A DNA stretch of 64,000 nucleotides, taken from contig JANTQA010000048.1 in NCBI GenBank assembly GCA_027625915.1, positions 4,464,001 to 4,528,000 on the forward strand, in the 5' to 3' direction. Source of the DNA: Anaeramoeba flamelloides (Eukaryota; Metamonada; Anaeramoebidae). The notes under the pieces are model-generated. The model was not told the origin of the DNA and searched no databases. It saw nothing but the letters and a program-made list of their open reading frames with translations. A program made the translations under genes and the position numbers. Shown here in pieces: positions 46,740 through 60,436 of this stretch (position 1 is the first letter of the stretch; every line of letters begins with the position of its first letter).

Positions 46740-48075
46740 AAATTTGCTTTCAATGTTCTTTTAATGCATGTTTTTTTCAAGTTTGTGAAGCAAGAGTTAA
46801 CTTTCCCGAGAGTATATCACAAAACAAAAAGGGAAACTAAAATTAATGAATATCCTTAAGGTTTTAGTAAACTAAAAAAAATCTTCAAGTAAATTTACTA
46901 AAAAATTACAAAAAAATACTGCATCTTGAAATTGAAAAATAAAGTAAAAATCTGATAACTACAATAAATGGCTTACTTTTAAATCCTATTTTCAGAAATT
47001 AATTATTGTTTTTAAAAGACTGATTCATTTTTCCCATTTTTGAAAATTTCAAAATCCAACATATTTCCAAATCATTTAAAAAAATTATTTTCTTTGAAAG
47101 AAGATTGAAATCTTATTGCCAGTAAAGGAAGTGTACAAAAATAAACTTTAAAAATGAAACAACTAAATTCTAAAATAACCAAGTTTAAAAAATCTACTTA
47201 ATCTCAAAAAAAAATACAATATTTATTTTAAACTTATAAAAAATATAATTTTTTGATTCAAAGAACAGACCAAATCTATTTTTTCTAGGGATTAAATACA
47301 AAAATATGAGAAAAAGAACCATAGAATCGAATTAAAAATTCTCCCGAAATACTTTTTTAAAACCTGGAAAATTCAACTTATTATCTCAAGAAATACTTTT
47401 TAATTTGATTATTTATAATTAATAATTATAAAACCTATCTTAATTATTACAGTAAGTCATTAACAGCCCAATGATTAAATTTATCAAATCGGTTTTACAT
47501 TTATTTCTTAATTTTTTCAAGATTTTGAAACAAATAAAACAATTCAAATGCATATATCTAATAATAAAAAAAAATAATAGATATTATCAAATACCTGATT
47601 TTAATACAAACAGTTCTTTTTTTATACTCTTTAGATTTGAAAAAGTATATTGACAAGTCTTTTAAATTTCAAGAAATTTCAAAAATATTTGTGAATAAAA
47701 TAAATATTCAAATTTTTTAGATCTTCAAGGATACAATAATTAATTTATTTTTCAGGTATTTTTAAAATTATATTAAAGACACATCGTTACTTGCTCATAA
47801 AGACTCTCAGAAATTACTAAAAGTGATATTTCTTCAAAAATTAAATTTTTTTGCAAATTTTTATTTTTCTAATTAGATCCAAAAACCCAACAAAAAAGGA
47901 TCAGATTTTTTGACTGAAAATTCCATTGGTAAAAATGAAATCTTTTAAAAATGATTATTCATTTCTCTAAAGTTGACAAAGGAAGTTTCTTATTAGGTTT
48001 AATTGTATCCTTATGTAAATAATTACTCTATTACCTTTGGGAAAAAAAATAAATAAGTGTTACTAGTCCCTTAAA
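46740..48075 (+). repeat. Repeat family C, copy B
   Basis: Aligns with copy A but lacks the LINE. TACTGCATCTTGAAATTGAAA, TGAAAGAAGATTGAAATC, TTCTCCCGAAATAC, TTTAGATCTTCAAGGAT and CATTTCTCTAAAGTTGAC occur in order, and the end is TTACTAGTCCCTTAA. No open frame of note. The stretch 48076-48789 upstream of the DOCK gene shows no recognisable feature. Confidence 0.65.
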
Positions 48076-48789
48076 TAATTTAGTTTTTAGAATTCAACGA
48101 GAGAAAAATGAAATAACATTTACAACCCCAAATCGTATTTTCGCAATTTTTGAACTTTATACTTTACTAGAAAGTCAAATAATGAAAAAACATAAGAACA
48201 CCACAGATGAATCTTATGGTTTTTGTAAAGTTTTTACACTTGAAAGTGTTGAAAAGAATTTGAGATAAATTCTAATCTTGTTTTTCACAAAATATTCGTA
48301 AATGACACAAATAAAACAATTCTTAAAATTTATTTGCATTTTTATTTAAACTTTCACATTCACTAACTCAAGACTTCAGATACTGGTATTCTTTCAAAAT
48401 TTTTTCAATCTCAAAAACAAGATACAAACTTTTGAAACTTGAAAAAGGGTAAAAAAATGATTCTTAAAAAAAGAAAACCATTTGAAATTTATTTGGTAAT
48501 TGCTTTAAGCTGTCCAAAATAAAAATATTTGGATACTTTCAAAACTAGAACATTTTTTTAGGAAAAACCAAAAAAGTATTTAAATTGAATACTTTTAAAA
48601 TATTCTAATTTGAAAAACTTTTAAAATTGAGAGATATTAATTGAGATCTTTTATTTACATTCAAAATTCCAAGAATCTTCAAAGTAACAAATGTGTTGCA
48701 AACAAAAAAATGTATTTTCAATTGTTATACTATTCTTGTTTTGTAGACTATTTTATCTTTTATTTTTTTTAGTTTTCCACACTTGTTTT

Positions 48790-49672
48790 ATGTCTTCAAA
48801 AATCAAAAAGAAACTAGAAAATGAAGAGAACAAAAAATACGATTATGAAACTGAACTCTTGTCGATCTTAATCAAGCGTGATCCATTTTGTCGACAATAC
48901 TACTATCCAAAAAACTTTGTTCGACTGATTGTTAAACCACGAAATTTTGCCTGTGAAAACCCTTTACCCGTATGAATTTTTAAATTTTGTTTTATGAATT
49001 TTTTTTCTTAATTCAAATCGAAACGGATCCTGTAAACCATCGTGTTTATATAATTTTCACAATACAGACCAGATCTCAAAAACCAGAAACATATTTTTTA
49101 AAAAAAAAATTATTGTTTTGAGTTTGTTCTTTGTATTGTGTTAAAGTAACTTTGAGGAGACGTGTTTTTTTAATTATATTTCTTATTTGATTGACATTTC
49201 TCGCTTTCTTTCCTCTTAAATAATTTCTCTTTACTTTAAAATTCTCCTACACTCTGAATAAACTTTTTACAGCCTGATTTTGAACAAATTGAAAAAGAAT
49301 CTTTAATTCAGTTTTGTGTGAATTCTTTTAGTCGACCAACTCAACAGGTAAGGTGGATTTTTAGGAATTATCATGATCCAGTAGCCTCTAAACAGGCAAC
49401 ATTTCGAAATTATCACCTAAATGAAGTATCTCCAGATTTTTTATATGAGACTGATCGCTTACAAAAAAAAAAACACTTACTTGATCCTACAGCTTCTTTA
49501 GTTTCACATTTTCTGAGTTCGAAAGATGTGAAAAAAAAACACAAAAAAAATGAAAAAGAAGAAGAAAAAGAAAAGGAAAAAGAGAATGAAAATGAAGAAG
49601 AAAAACGTGAACAAGATCTAGAAACAAGCAGTTTTGTTGTAATACCCAAAGTTATAACAGAAGAAAACCAAA

Positions 49673-49703
<31 letters not shown>

Positions 49704-52700
49704 AGAAGAAGAAAAAAAAAAACCAAAATTACCCCCAAGAAAGCCTATTCAACTTATCAGTGTCTTTCAAGAAAAGGAAGACGAAAATTTGGCAAATGAA
49801 AGTTTTGACAAAAACCTTGAAATAGATGAATTTTTAGAGGATATGACAAACCAACAAATTCACACAATAACCCCCACAAACCCAAGAAACAATATTTCAA
49901 ATCAATCACTTGAAATTGATTTTGATTCTGATACTGACACTGAAACGAAAACAACAATGGAAACAAAATTAAGAAGACAATCTGGGTTAGATGTAGAATC
50001 TGAATTTAATCAAGAAGAAAAAGAAAATGATAACCTAGAAGAGGAATTAAATAATTCTGATCAAAATGATGATCTTGAATCTGGATTAAAAACAAAACTG
50101 GAATTGGAATTGGAATTAGAATTATTAAAAGAAATAGAAGAGGACGAAGAAACTTTAGAATTTCAAAATGAAGAAATAAAAAAAGACGAAGAAATAAATG
50201 TAGAAAAAAAAGAAAAAGAAAAAGAAAAAGAAAAAGAACAAGAACAAGAACAAGAAAAAGAAAAAGAAAACGAAATGGAAGACAAAGAAGAAATTGATCC
50301 AGAACAAACCAATATTGAATTAATGAAGAAAGAAAAAATTTTTCAATTTTCTACTAATATTAATATTAGTGAAAAAGACATTAAAATGGAATTATTTGAA
50401 AAAAAAAGCAAAAAATTATTAGAATCAAATGATGAGGAACGAAAAAAATTTATAAAGACAACATTTTTTCAATTATTTACAAATTATAATTCACAAATAA
50501 ATGTATTTGATGAAAGAAAGCCCACAAAGCTTTACCAACATGATCAGTCAAGACGAATTATTTTTAAACCATTAAAATTAAATTTCCAGTTAGGAAATTT
50601 GGAACCATTTTTCTGTTCAGCTGCGTTATATGATTTTAATGAAAAAAAGAAACTCTCTGAAAATTATTATTTTGATTTAAATCCTACGAGTTTCCAGTCA
50701 TGGGAAGGAATTCCATCAGATGACGAAGTTGATTTTGAAACAAAGGTACCCCAGGCAATTTTCACCATAAGTGAAGAAATTGAATCTGTTTACATAGTCA
50801 TTCGAATTGAGAAACTATTACAAGGCAATTATGATGAATTGGTTGAATTTTATTTAAAATCTGAATCAAAGTTCAAAAACTTGTCTTCAAGAAAAAAATA
50901 TAGAAAACAGATCCAAGAATTGACTAGCAAATATAATAATTTAAAACAGCCGTTTGGTGTTGCCATTTTCCAATTATTTGGCAGGAACAAAGTCATTTTA
51001 CAAGATCTAAGCAAAGGTATTGATCTTTCGCCAATATATAAAATCAAAGATTTTATATCTGATAAAAAAATATTTGAATTGGCTGAACAAAATTCCAAAT
51101 CGTCGACATTAAACAAACAAAAAATTATACCAGGGTTCATTAGATTCCAGATTTGGGTAGAATCCGAGATAAATAATACAAAAGCAAATGTTAATAATAA
51201 TTTTGATAATTTAAATCTTTTTGATGATTTTAATTATGCTAATAATATTAATAATAAGAACAATCAGACGGATAACAACAACAACAACAACGATAGCATA
51301 ACTGGGGATAAAACAATTACGATTGATTCAAGTTTTAGGATTTTAAAAAATAACAACAACGAGAAAGATGACAACAACACCAACACCGTCACTACCACCA
51401 GCAACAACAATAAATACAAGGAAAAAATTAGAAAAAAAATTGATACAATTGAAATACAAGAATTTAGAAAAGAATTAGAAGAAATACCAAATATTGATTT
51501 TATAAATAATTTTTATCTTTACCCAATTGAAATAAAAAATTTTAAAAGGAGCTCCAAAACTATTGCGATTAAAATCGAATATAAAACCATTGATGTATTC
51601 GCCATTCCCGGATTAAATGTATTTTATGGGCAATTAAGTGAAAAGAAGTTTAAAAATGAAATGCGCACAAAGGTACAATATAACCAAAAGAATCCAAAAT
51701 TTTATGATGAAATTAAAATAGCATTACCAATAAAATTTGGAGAAAAAGATCATTTATTATTTACGTTTTATAATGTAGAAAAGAAGAAAAAATTAAAGAA
51801 AACAGTTGGCTATTCCTTTTTCAGAATTAATAGAAACAACATTTTAAGGAAATCTAAAATAAAGCTGACAATTATCCCAGAAATGCAGAAGGCTAATTAT
51901 TTAGCAATTTATCAGAATAATAAAAATACAAGCTCTAAAAATAAAAAAAACATTTTTTTGATCAAGAAAAAATTAATAAGTACAGTTTATCCTCAAAATG
52001 AAGTCTTGTTTGAAGTTTATCAAAATTTTATTCAAATTGAAACAAACACTAAAAATGATTATAATTTAATCAGAAGCCTTAAGGAATTATTAACCATTCC
52101 AATTAATTTAAAGCTTCAATATTTACAATTTATTTTAGATCTGCTGTTTTTATCTATTTTTAGAGGCAATGCGATGATTAAAAAAAAAACTTTTAAAACC
52201 TTTTTGCAATTTATTTATTCAATTCAATTAGAAAACCCTAATTACAAAAATACAATTTTAAAACCTTATTTGGACAATATTTTTGATTATTTGTTATCAG
52301 AAAGCAATGATGATTACTTTTTTGAAGAAATTGTAATTTTGTGGGTTCGAAAACTGAAAAGGGAATTAGCAATTTTTAAAGATATCAAAAAACAATCCAG
52401 TACTAAAACTCACAAGAATTATATGAATGAAAAGACTGACAACAACAATAACGATGATGATAACCATAATAATACTGGAAATGGAAATGACAAAAATGTG
52501 AATGATCAACTTAAAAAAATGAAAAATTCATTAGACTTGAAAGAAAAAAAAAAAGAGCATTTATTATTACAACTACAACAACAGCAGGCCAAACATAAAA
52601 TGATAATTCAACAACAACAACAAACGAAAAAGAATAGCAATAAAACAAACAACAGCGGCAGTGATAACAATAGCAAAAATAAACAAACAAACAAACAAAA

Positions 52701-55211
52701 AAAAAATATTTATGGATCCATTAGTGTTTCCGTTTCTTGGTTTTTATTTGAGTTAATAACCAAGTCAATGGTTTTATATTTAAATAAAAAAAAGCAATTA
52801 GGGAAATTGGAATGCTTCACTAAAAATAATTTTAATTTAAACTTTAGGAAAAATTTAAAAGAATTAACAGTACTATTAAGAAAGCAAGTCAAATTAAATT
52901 CAATAAAATCCTATTTAACCTCTAAACTATTAAATAAGTCAATAGCCTATTTTTTTAAAGATCTATTAGGGCTATTGAATCGCGGCTTTTTATTTGAATT
53001 AATTAATGATTATGTCAACAAGTTAAAAGTAATTGATGGCAATGTTGTAAAATTAATGGATTTTAAAACAGAATTTTTAAAATATTTATTAGACTATGAA
53101 CATTTCATTGAATTAAATTTACCAATATTATACCCCCTCAGCGAAAAGGAAAATAGGGATAAGAAAAAAACATATGTTCATTATTTAAACAACAAGCATT
53201 TTTTAATTGGCTTAATAAACAAAACAATCATTCAATTATTCAATAAACTGGGATCTAATAATAATAGTAATATTGAACATGATAGCAGTAAGGACAACGT
53301 CAATGAAATCATAAAAAGCATTAATAACCAAGGCCAAAATGTACAAAGTAATGAGAGCAATCTTAATAATAAAAATATCATTAATTGTTTCCTTTCTTTG
53401 CTTGCGATCATCGAAGAATTATTAATCAAACACGAAATTGATCAAAAATTACAAAATAATGAAAAATTAAAATCAAAGATTGTTTCAATGTATTTACCCT
53501 TTGTTATTATCATTCTTGAAAACTTTGATTCATTGAAAAATTTCAATCAAAAGAATTTGCAGATAATATTAAATACCTTTTTATATATAATAAAATATAT
53601 GGATTTTAATTATTTTTTTGATTGGTTTAAAAAGTTGAAAATTAAAAAAGTGAATAAATTTTTTGAAGTATTGAAATATATTTTAATTATTTTCAGATAT
53701 GATCTAAACGTTGACAGTAAAAATAGCAATCTTGAAATCATAAAAAGCCATATTGAAAACAATTTTAACACATTAAATGAGAATTCAGCTCGTAACATTA
53801 ACACAGCGAAGAATGCCAACGGCAATGGCAATAAAAGCGATAATGATAACAAGAAATTTCAAACTATGACTACAGACACAAATAAACACCAAGTCAGCCA
53901 CCCCAGGCATAAATCTTTTAGTTCAAAGTCCTTGACGAACGCAAATAAAAAACTTTTTAATTCTCAAAAAAAGGCATCGAATAAAAGCTTTTTTGACGAA
54001 GCAGATTCAAATAGTAATTATAAAAACTTATTGAATGAAGAATTCGAGCAATCACCAATCGAACAACTTAATAAATTGTATAACAAACAGCCCCGCAAGC
54101 ATACCCGGAATAAATCCCTTGGTACACTTAAGGGGGAAATCAGCAAACAAAGGAAATGGGCCAGTCTAAAGCTTTCACAAACATTGAAAAAAAAAAAAAA
54201 AATTCGTTAAGAGTTAGATCTGGTACAACATTCAATTCAAAAAATTTACAATTCAACGAATTAAAAATTGAAAGAACACTTGCAACCCAGGTCAATTTAA
54301 CCATTTTAGAATTAATCGAGAAATTTCTCAAGAAAAATTATCCAAACCTCAAAAAATGAAAATTAAAAATGAAAGGAATTTATTAACAGAGATATTAAAC
54401 TTATCATTTTTCATGTTAAAAGTTAATAACTCTTATTTTGTAATCAATTCATTGATAAAAATATTAACCTTTTGTTTAAATAAATTTGGTCGTCAAATCT
54501 TTAAAGAAGAAAACAATTTATTAAGCGAATTGTGTACATTGATCTTTCCCAAAATATTATTTCATAATAAAAATACACGAAATCTTACAAATAACTTTTT
54601 ATTTCTATTGATATTCAAAAACTTTCAGTATAATAATAATTTATCAAATATTGAAATCCAATTAAGCATTGCATTTGACCAATTGGTCGGAGATTTAAAT
54701 CGAAACTATGAAAAAGGAGAATTGATCTATTTTAAAAATTTCTTTTCAACCATTAAAAAATTGACATTGGATTACAATTTTTTCCAAACCAATAAAAAGA
54801 ATATGATCCAAAAAAAAAAGCATCAAGCAAAGAAAAAATTAATCTTTGAAAAAAAGGTTATTAACTTATTAAACCACCTTTTGAAAATATTTTTAGATCT
54901 CTTAAAAGTTTATGATTATAGATTCGATACTCAAACTCATGCAGATTTATTGTTAAGAATCGCTAACAACTATTCTAATAACCCAAATATTAGATTCCAT
55001 TGGCTAAATAAATTAAAAAAATTGATGGAGCATGAAAAAAATTATGGTGAGGCGGCAATAATTTTAATTCATCAAAGTGCAATGATCTCAGAATATTTAT
55101 CAATTAAATACCCTAATAAAAAATATTTACCAAAAAAGGGTGCTAAAAGTTTTAAAAAAATCAATAAATCGGTATTAGATGAAAAATTTTTTATTTCATT
55201 AACTAAAAATG

Positions 55212-55278
<67 letters not shown>

Positions 55279-56413
55279 AGATGATGATTATAATGATTTT
55301 GATGGCTATGATGATAATGATAATTATGATAACCAGGGAAATGAAAAATCAATAAATTTAAAATTAATCGATCAAAAAAACTTTTCTGAAAAAAGTTTAG
55401 AAGAATGTTTAGAAAATTCAATTGAAATGTTTCGATTAGGCGGATATTTTGAATTATCTTGTGAAGTATATGAAATTTTGTTACAAATCCACAAATACCG
55501 AAGAAATTATATTTCAATGTCACAATACTTTAATAATTTAAAAAAATCTTACGATATATTAATTAAAGAATTATTTGATTATCCAAGATCCTTTGGGCAT
55601 TATTATAGGATTGGCTTTTTTGGAAAAACATTCAAAGAAAACAATGGCAAGGAATTTATTTACAAATTTCCAGAAGAAGTATTAATCTTTGATTTAAAAC
55701 CTAAATTCGAGGAAATGTTTAAAAACCGAATAGAGAAAGAAGATTTACACTTTATTGATACTAATACCGCTAAAAACTTTACATTTGATCCCGAAAAGTC
55801 GTATATTTTATTGACAACAGTAAATCCTTATTTTACAGAAAAGGAAAGTATCAATCGGATCTCCACTTTTGAAAAAAACAATAAAGTTAATAAATTTTTT
55901 TTTGAAGAGTTTTATACCCTGTCTGGTACTAAATCAGAAGCGGTGGATGATTGCTGTCGAAAGAAAACCATTTTAACCACAGAATATTATTTCCCATATA
56001 TGAACAGCAGAGTTAAAGTAATCAATAAAGAAATAATCGATTTATCACCAATACAGGTGGCAATAGATGGCTTAACATCCAAGATCACACAATTTGAAAT
56101 CGAATTCAATAAATTCGAAACAAGGGTCAAATCTTTACAGGGAATGCTGATGGGTACACTACTAACACAGGTAAATGTCGGTCCATTGGAATACGCAAAC
56201 GTGTTTTTATCAAACACTGACAAATATGATAAAAAGGAAATAGAAATTTTGAAAAAGACCTTTTTATCATTTTTAGATACAATAAAAAGGGCAATTGACT
56301 TGCATTCTTATAAAATCGGTAGCAACCAAATTGAATTACAAGAAGAACTGGAATCCAGCTTTAAAAAATTCCAAAAAAAAATTCATTATTATATCAAAAT
56401 TGATAAAAATTAA
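48790..56413 (+). CDS. Zizimin-type DOCK family Rho guanine nucleotide exchange factor
   Basis: Exons are 48790-48969 and 49273-56413, joined in phase 0 (CCC|GTATGA, TTTTTACAG|CCT) as ENPLPPDFEQIEKES. The N-terminus (KRDPFCRQYYYPKNF ... RNYHDPVASKQ) follows the DOCK9/10/11 start as recalled. No PH domain is evident after it, only EKE-rich sequence (about residues 90-330). DHR-1, the lipid-binding C2-like domain, covers about 800-920 (FAIPGLNVFYGQL, KDHLLFTFYNVEKK, VGYSFFRI). DHR-2, the GEF domain, covers about 1950-2440 (SFGHYYRIGFFG, NGKEFIYKFPEE, CCRKKTILTTEYYFPYM). It includes VNVGPLEYANVFL near 2358, matching the conserved nucleotide-release helix with its valine. An (AAT)n tract encodes about 24 Asn near residue 2038. 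The frame slips at A16 (54187-54202) and A6 (54351-54356). One extra base at each gives 2440 aa. Confidence 0.92.
48970..49272 (+). other. Intron 1 of the DOCK gene (303 bp)
   Basis: Donor CCC|GTATGAATTT and acceptor CTTTTTACAG|CCTGAT. Both exon frames are phase 0, and the joined protein follows the family across the junction. Confidence 0.85.
55206..55277. repeat. (AAT)n tract in the DOCK coding region
   Basis: About 24 consecutive AAT codons encode poly-Asn between the helical region and the DHR-2 core, followed by an Asp-rich stretch. Near-perfect codon uniformity suggests recent slippage expansion. Confidence 0.9.
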
Positions 56414-57884
56414 TTGTTTTTTACTTTTTTATTTTTTTTTTTTATTTTGAATTACAAAGGAAGAATAATTTTTCCTTTTTTACATTTTTCTTTTCCTTTT
56501 CTCTTTTGAATTTTTATATATTTATTGTTTTGTTTTGTTTTGTTTTTTTTCTTTTCAAAACTATTTATTTATTTTATGATAACATCTTTTTAAATAATTT
56601 TTAGTTTCAATTTCTTTTATGATATACTTAGATTAACTCTAATAAATGTTTTTTTATTTTATTATTTTTTTCTTTTTTTCATAATTTTTTTACTTTTTGT
56701 TGAATTGATCAATATCCGAAAGTAATTATTTATTCAAAAATATTGATTGTTTCATAAAATATTATGCTACAAATTGCAACATAAAATATTTGACATTTAA
56801 GATGAAATATACATTATCAAGATGTATTGTCTTTGTCATTTATCTATGAAAAAACATTTTTGTCTATAATCACGAAAAACTTTAATGCACCCTGCTTTGA
56901 AAGATAATTTAACTTTTGAAAAAAAAAATATACATTTCTTTTTTTGATAATTATTCGTAATTTTGTTTTTCAACTCGAACTCCATTCTAGAAATAACCAC
57001 ATTTTTTACCTTATATTGAAGAATTGTGCCTTAAAATAAAGTTCTTAAAGTTTATTTGAGTAATTGGGGTGTGTATTAAACGTGAACAGACTGTAAATCA
57101 ATAAAAATAAATTTTAATATGGAATTGAAATCAACAGAGGGTTGGATGATACCCTTTTTAATTAAAAAATAAAGTGATACACTTTTCGATAAGTTTTTCA
57201 AAATATAATTAATATTTTAAAAACACTAGATTATGGAAAACTAGATATTCTCAATAAAAACTTGAAATATAGAGTAAATTCTATAAAATATCTGTTAATA
57301 TCAAAATACGAATCACTTTTTTTTATGTTTATGGGTATGAAGATTCATACTGTTGTAGATATCACCGAGAAAATGTGGACTTTTGAAGTAAATTCTCATA
57401 ATAGTTTAAAAACTGATTTTATCTTTATTTGCCTTATTTTATAAAAAAAAATTCAATGAATACCCAGTCAAAAAAAAATTCTAAATTATAATTATTCTAT
57501 AAAAATATCAAATTAAGGTAATAAAATACTATCATTTGTTTAATTTTAATTGAAATTGGATGATTTGATTGAATTATAATTATTGGTTTATTGCAAGATT
57601 ATTTTTTGGATTTTTCTTTCTTTCTTTTTTTTTTTTCAGATAATAAATTCCAAGATTTTATTGTGAATCCAGGTTTCTTTTTTTAAGAAGACTTTTTTAT
57701 CAAAATACTCATACTTTAATATACATATTTAAAAGAAAAGTTTCAAAAAAAATTTTATAATAAATTTATTTCCAAGAGAAGACACTAAATATTAAAATTA
57801 GTTATTTTATAGAATTTTTTTCTAATATTTTTTTTTTGTGAAGATTTAATTTATTTTTTGTATTTCCTTCAATTTTTTTGACAT
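56414..57884. other. Spacer after DOCK, no gene seen
   Basis: T-rich 3' flank, then A/T-rich spacer with a relic of the GTGCCTTAAAA element near 57025. No convincing open frame. The 60-codon frame at 57262 has no family resemblance. Confidence 0.45.
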
Positions 57885-58070
57885 AAGATATTTTCAAAAA
57901 AGTGGGGCAAATTCATTTTAAAATATATTTATTAAAATAAATCTACAAAAATGTATTTAAATGTACAAAATCGTTAACAACCATTTATCGATTCTAGATA
58001 ATAATTCAATTTATTTATTAAACAGTATTACATAAATAAAAGATATTAAATTTTTTGAGCTCTATTTTAT
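57885..58070 (-). repeat. Repeat family D fragment, inverted
   Basis: TTTTCAAAAAAGTGGGGCAAATT followed by TTTTAAAATATATTTATTAA is the inverse of the right end of the copy at 58769-59350 (TATATTTTAAAATAAATTTG then CCCCACTTTCTTGG). Only one end of the element is present. Confidence 0.5.
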
Positions 58071-58171
58071 CGGATATTTTTCATGGGTGAAAAAATGGTA
58101 TTTAATTTTTTCGTTTTTGATTGAAAAAATCATTTTCATAACTTGTTTAATCTCAACAAATTTTCAAATAA

Positions 58172-58745
58172 ACTCTTTTTCAAAAATTGTGACTCACCTA
58201 AAATAATAAATCTAAAAAAAAAACAATTATCCTTTAGTATTCAATAACAATTAAATACTAAATTTGATTTGTAATTCACTTTTAAGTCATTTTAAATCTA
58301 TAAACACCTGATATATTAAAAATTTAAAAAAAAATAAAACCAAAAACTAAAGAAAAGTCAGTAACAATTTTTGAAATGAGCATTAGGGATTTTTTATTAC
58401 TGAAATTTCACTGAAAATTGTTGAACAACAAGATTTTTTATGAATAATTAAATCCATTTTAAAAGACATTACTTAGTCTCAATTTTCATAGTGATTATTT
58501 TTCTTTTCGAAGATCTCTTTTTTTTTTCAACATAATCTTTTACAAAAAAAAAAAAGAAAAAGAAAAACAAAAGAAAAAGAAAAACAAAAGAAAAACAAAA
58601 ATTTGAAAAAGCAAAACTAAAATTTGCAAAATTAGAAAAAATGATTCTAATCCAAAAATTTGAAAATATTTTTTGCCAAGAATACTGGAATAAACCCTCA
58701 AAACAACTCCCATTAATATTAAAAAGTGAGTCAAAATTTAGAAAA
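58172..58745 (+). repeat. Repeat family F, copy 1
   Basis: Directly repeated at 59828-60436. The left part starts TTTTTCAAAAATTGTGACTC. The right part carries TTTTTATGAATAATTAAATC, CTTTTCGAAGATCTC and CCCTCAAAACAACTCCCATT, and ends AAAAAGTGAGTCAAAAT. No gene. Confidence 0.7.
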
Positions 58746-58768
58746 ATAGTTTAGAATTGAAACAGATA

Positions 58769-59350
58769 TAAGGTATTTCCAAAAAAGTGTGGCATTTTTT
58801 TTTACATTTCATAAAAAATAATTTTTTTTACGATGGTAATCATTAATCAACTATACCAAATTAAGTTTAATATTTATACTGATTGAACCAACCACTTATG
58901 TATTTAATTCAAAACATGTTAGTTGAAATATTCCCAAAAAATGAAAAAAAAAAATAGCACTTTTTTTGGGTAAAGCAATGTAAGATCAATTTCCATAAAT
59001 AACCCGAAATATGGAAAGGGAATAAATGTTTTTTTAAACAAGAAAACGCAGTTATATGTTTTTAATTTTATTGTAAATTTTATTGAGATTATACAAGTTA
59101 TGAAAATGATTTTTTCGATCAAAAACAAAATAATAAATACCAATTTTCACCATAAAAAAATATCAGATAAAATTGAGATCAAAAATTTTAATATATTTTA
59201 TTTATGCAATACAATAATATGAAACAACTTGAATTATTATCGAGAATCTATAAATGGTGGTTAATGATTTTTTATATTTAAATCCTTTTTTGAAGAATGT
59301 GCTAACTAAATATATTTTAAAATAAATTTGCCCCACTTTCTTGGTAATAG
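58769..59350 (+). repeat. Repeat family D, copy 2
   Basis: Opens AAGGTATTTCCAAAAAAGTG and closes with TTTGCCCCACTTTCTTGGTA, an imperfect inverted pair. The body is collinear with 4456-5028 (GAAATATTCCCAAAAAATGA, AATAGCACTTTTTTT). Confidence 0.65.
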
Positions 59351-59439
59351 CTTGACTGAATTTGATTGTTTTGAAAAATCATTTGTACTATTTCCATATT
59401 TCTGAGTTATTTATTGAAATTAGTAGTACATTGTTTTCA

Positions 59440-59647
59440 CCAAAAAAAGATGCTATTTTTTTTTTTCATTTTTTGGAAAATATTTCAAAAAACATATTTT
59501 GAAATAAATATATTGTGATTTATTCAATTTGTATTAATATTAAACTTAATTTGGTATTGTCAATTAACGAATACCTTCACTCGCAAATATGATTGTTTAT
59601 GAAATGTAAAAAAAAATGTACCACTTTTTTGGAAATACCTTATATAA
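59440..59647 (-). repeat. Repeat family D, partial inverted copy
   Basis: This is the reverse complement of roughly 58769-58985. Landmarks are CATTTTTTGGAAAATATTTC, ATTAAACTTAATTTGGTAT and the end CCACTTTTTTGGAAATACCT. With the preceding copy it forms a large head-to-head inverted repeat of about 880 bp. Confidence 0.65.
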
Positions 59648-59827
59648 AAAAATTTTTACTTTTATAGTAAAGATAGAACACCAATTAGTTAATTATTTAA
59701 TCGAGTAAGAGTTATTATTATTATTTTTTCTTTTTAAAGAAGATAAAAAAAGAAGATAAAAAAGTGGATAAACGACAATAAAAGAATATATTACAAAAAA
59801 TCATTTTTGTGATTTTTAATTTTTTAA

Positions 59828-60436
59828 ACTCTTTTTCAAAAATTGTGACTCACCTAAAATAATAAATTGAAAAACAAAAAATTATCCTTTAGTATATAAG
59901 AACAATTAATAACTAAATATGATTTGTAATTCACTTTTAAGTCATTTTAAATCTATAAACGCCTGATATATTAAATATTAAAAAAAAATAAAACCAAAAA
60001 TAAAAAAAAAGTGAGTCACAATTTTTGAAAAGAGCATTACGGATTTTTTATTACTGAACTTACACTGAAAAAAAGTTGAATAACAAGATTTTTTATGAAT
60101 AATTAAATCCATTTTCAAAGACATTACATAGTCTCAATTTTCTTAGTGATTATTTTTCTTTTCGAAGATCTTTTTTTTTTTTTTTCGAAGATCTTTTTAC
60201 AAAAAAAAAAAAAAGATCAAATAAAAAAAAAAAAAAAAGAAAAACAAAAAGAAAAACAAAAAGAAAAAAAAATTTGAAAAAGCAAAACTAAAATTTGAAA
60301 AAGTAAAATTCAAATTTGCAAAATTAGAAAAAATGATTCTGATCCAAAAATTTAAAAATATTTTTTGATCAAGAATACTGCAATAAACCCTCAAAACAAC
60401 TCCTATTAACATTAAAAAGTGAGTCAAAATATATGA
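59828..60436 (+). repeat. Repeat family F, copy 2, containing a 206-bp inverted-end unit
   Basis: Matches 58172-58745 along its length. The first 206 bp (59829-60034) is bounded by CTCTTTTTCAAAAATTGTGA CTCAC and its inverse GTGAGTCACAATTTTTGAAA AGAG, an almost exact 24-25-bp TIR. This TIR is eroded in copy 1. The unit looks like a small MITE that was part of the duplicated block. Confidence 0.65.
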
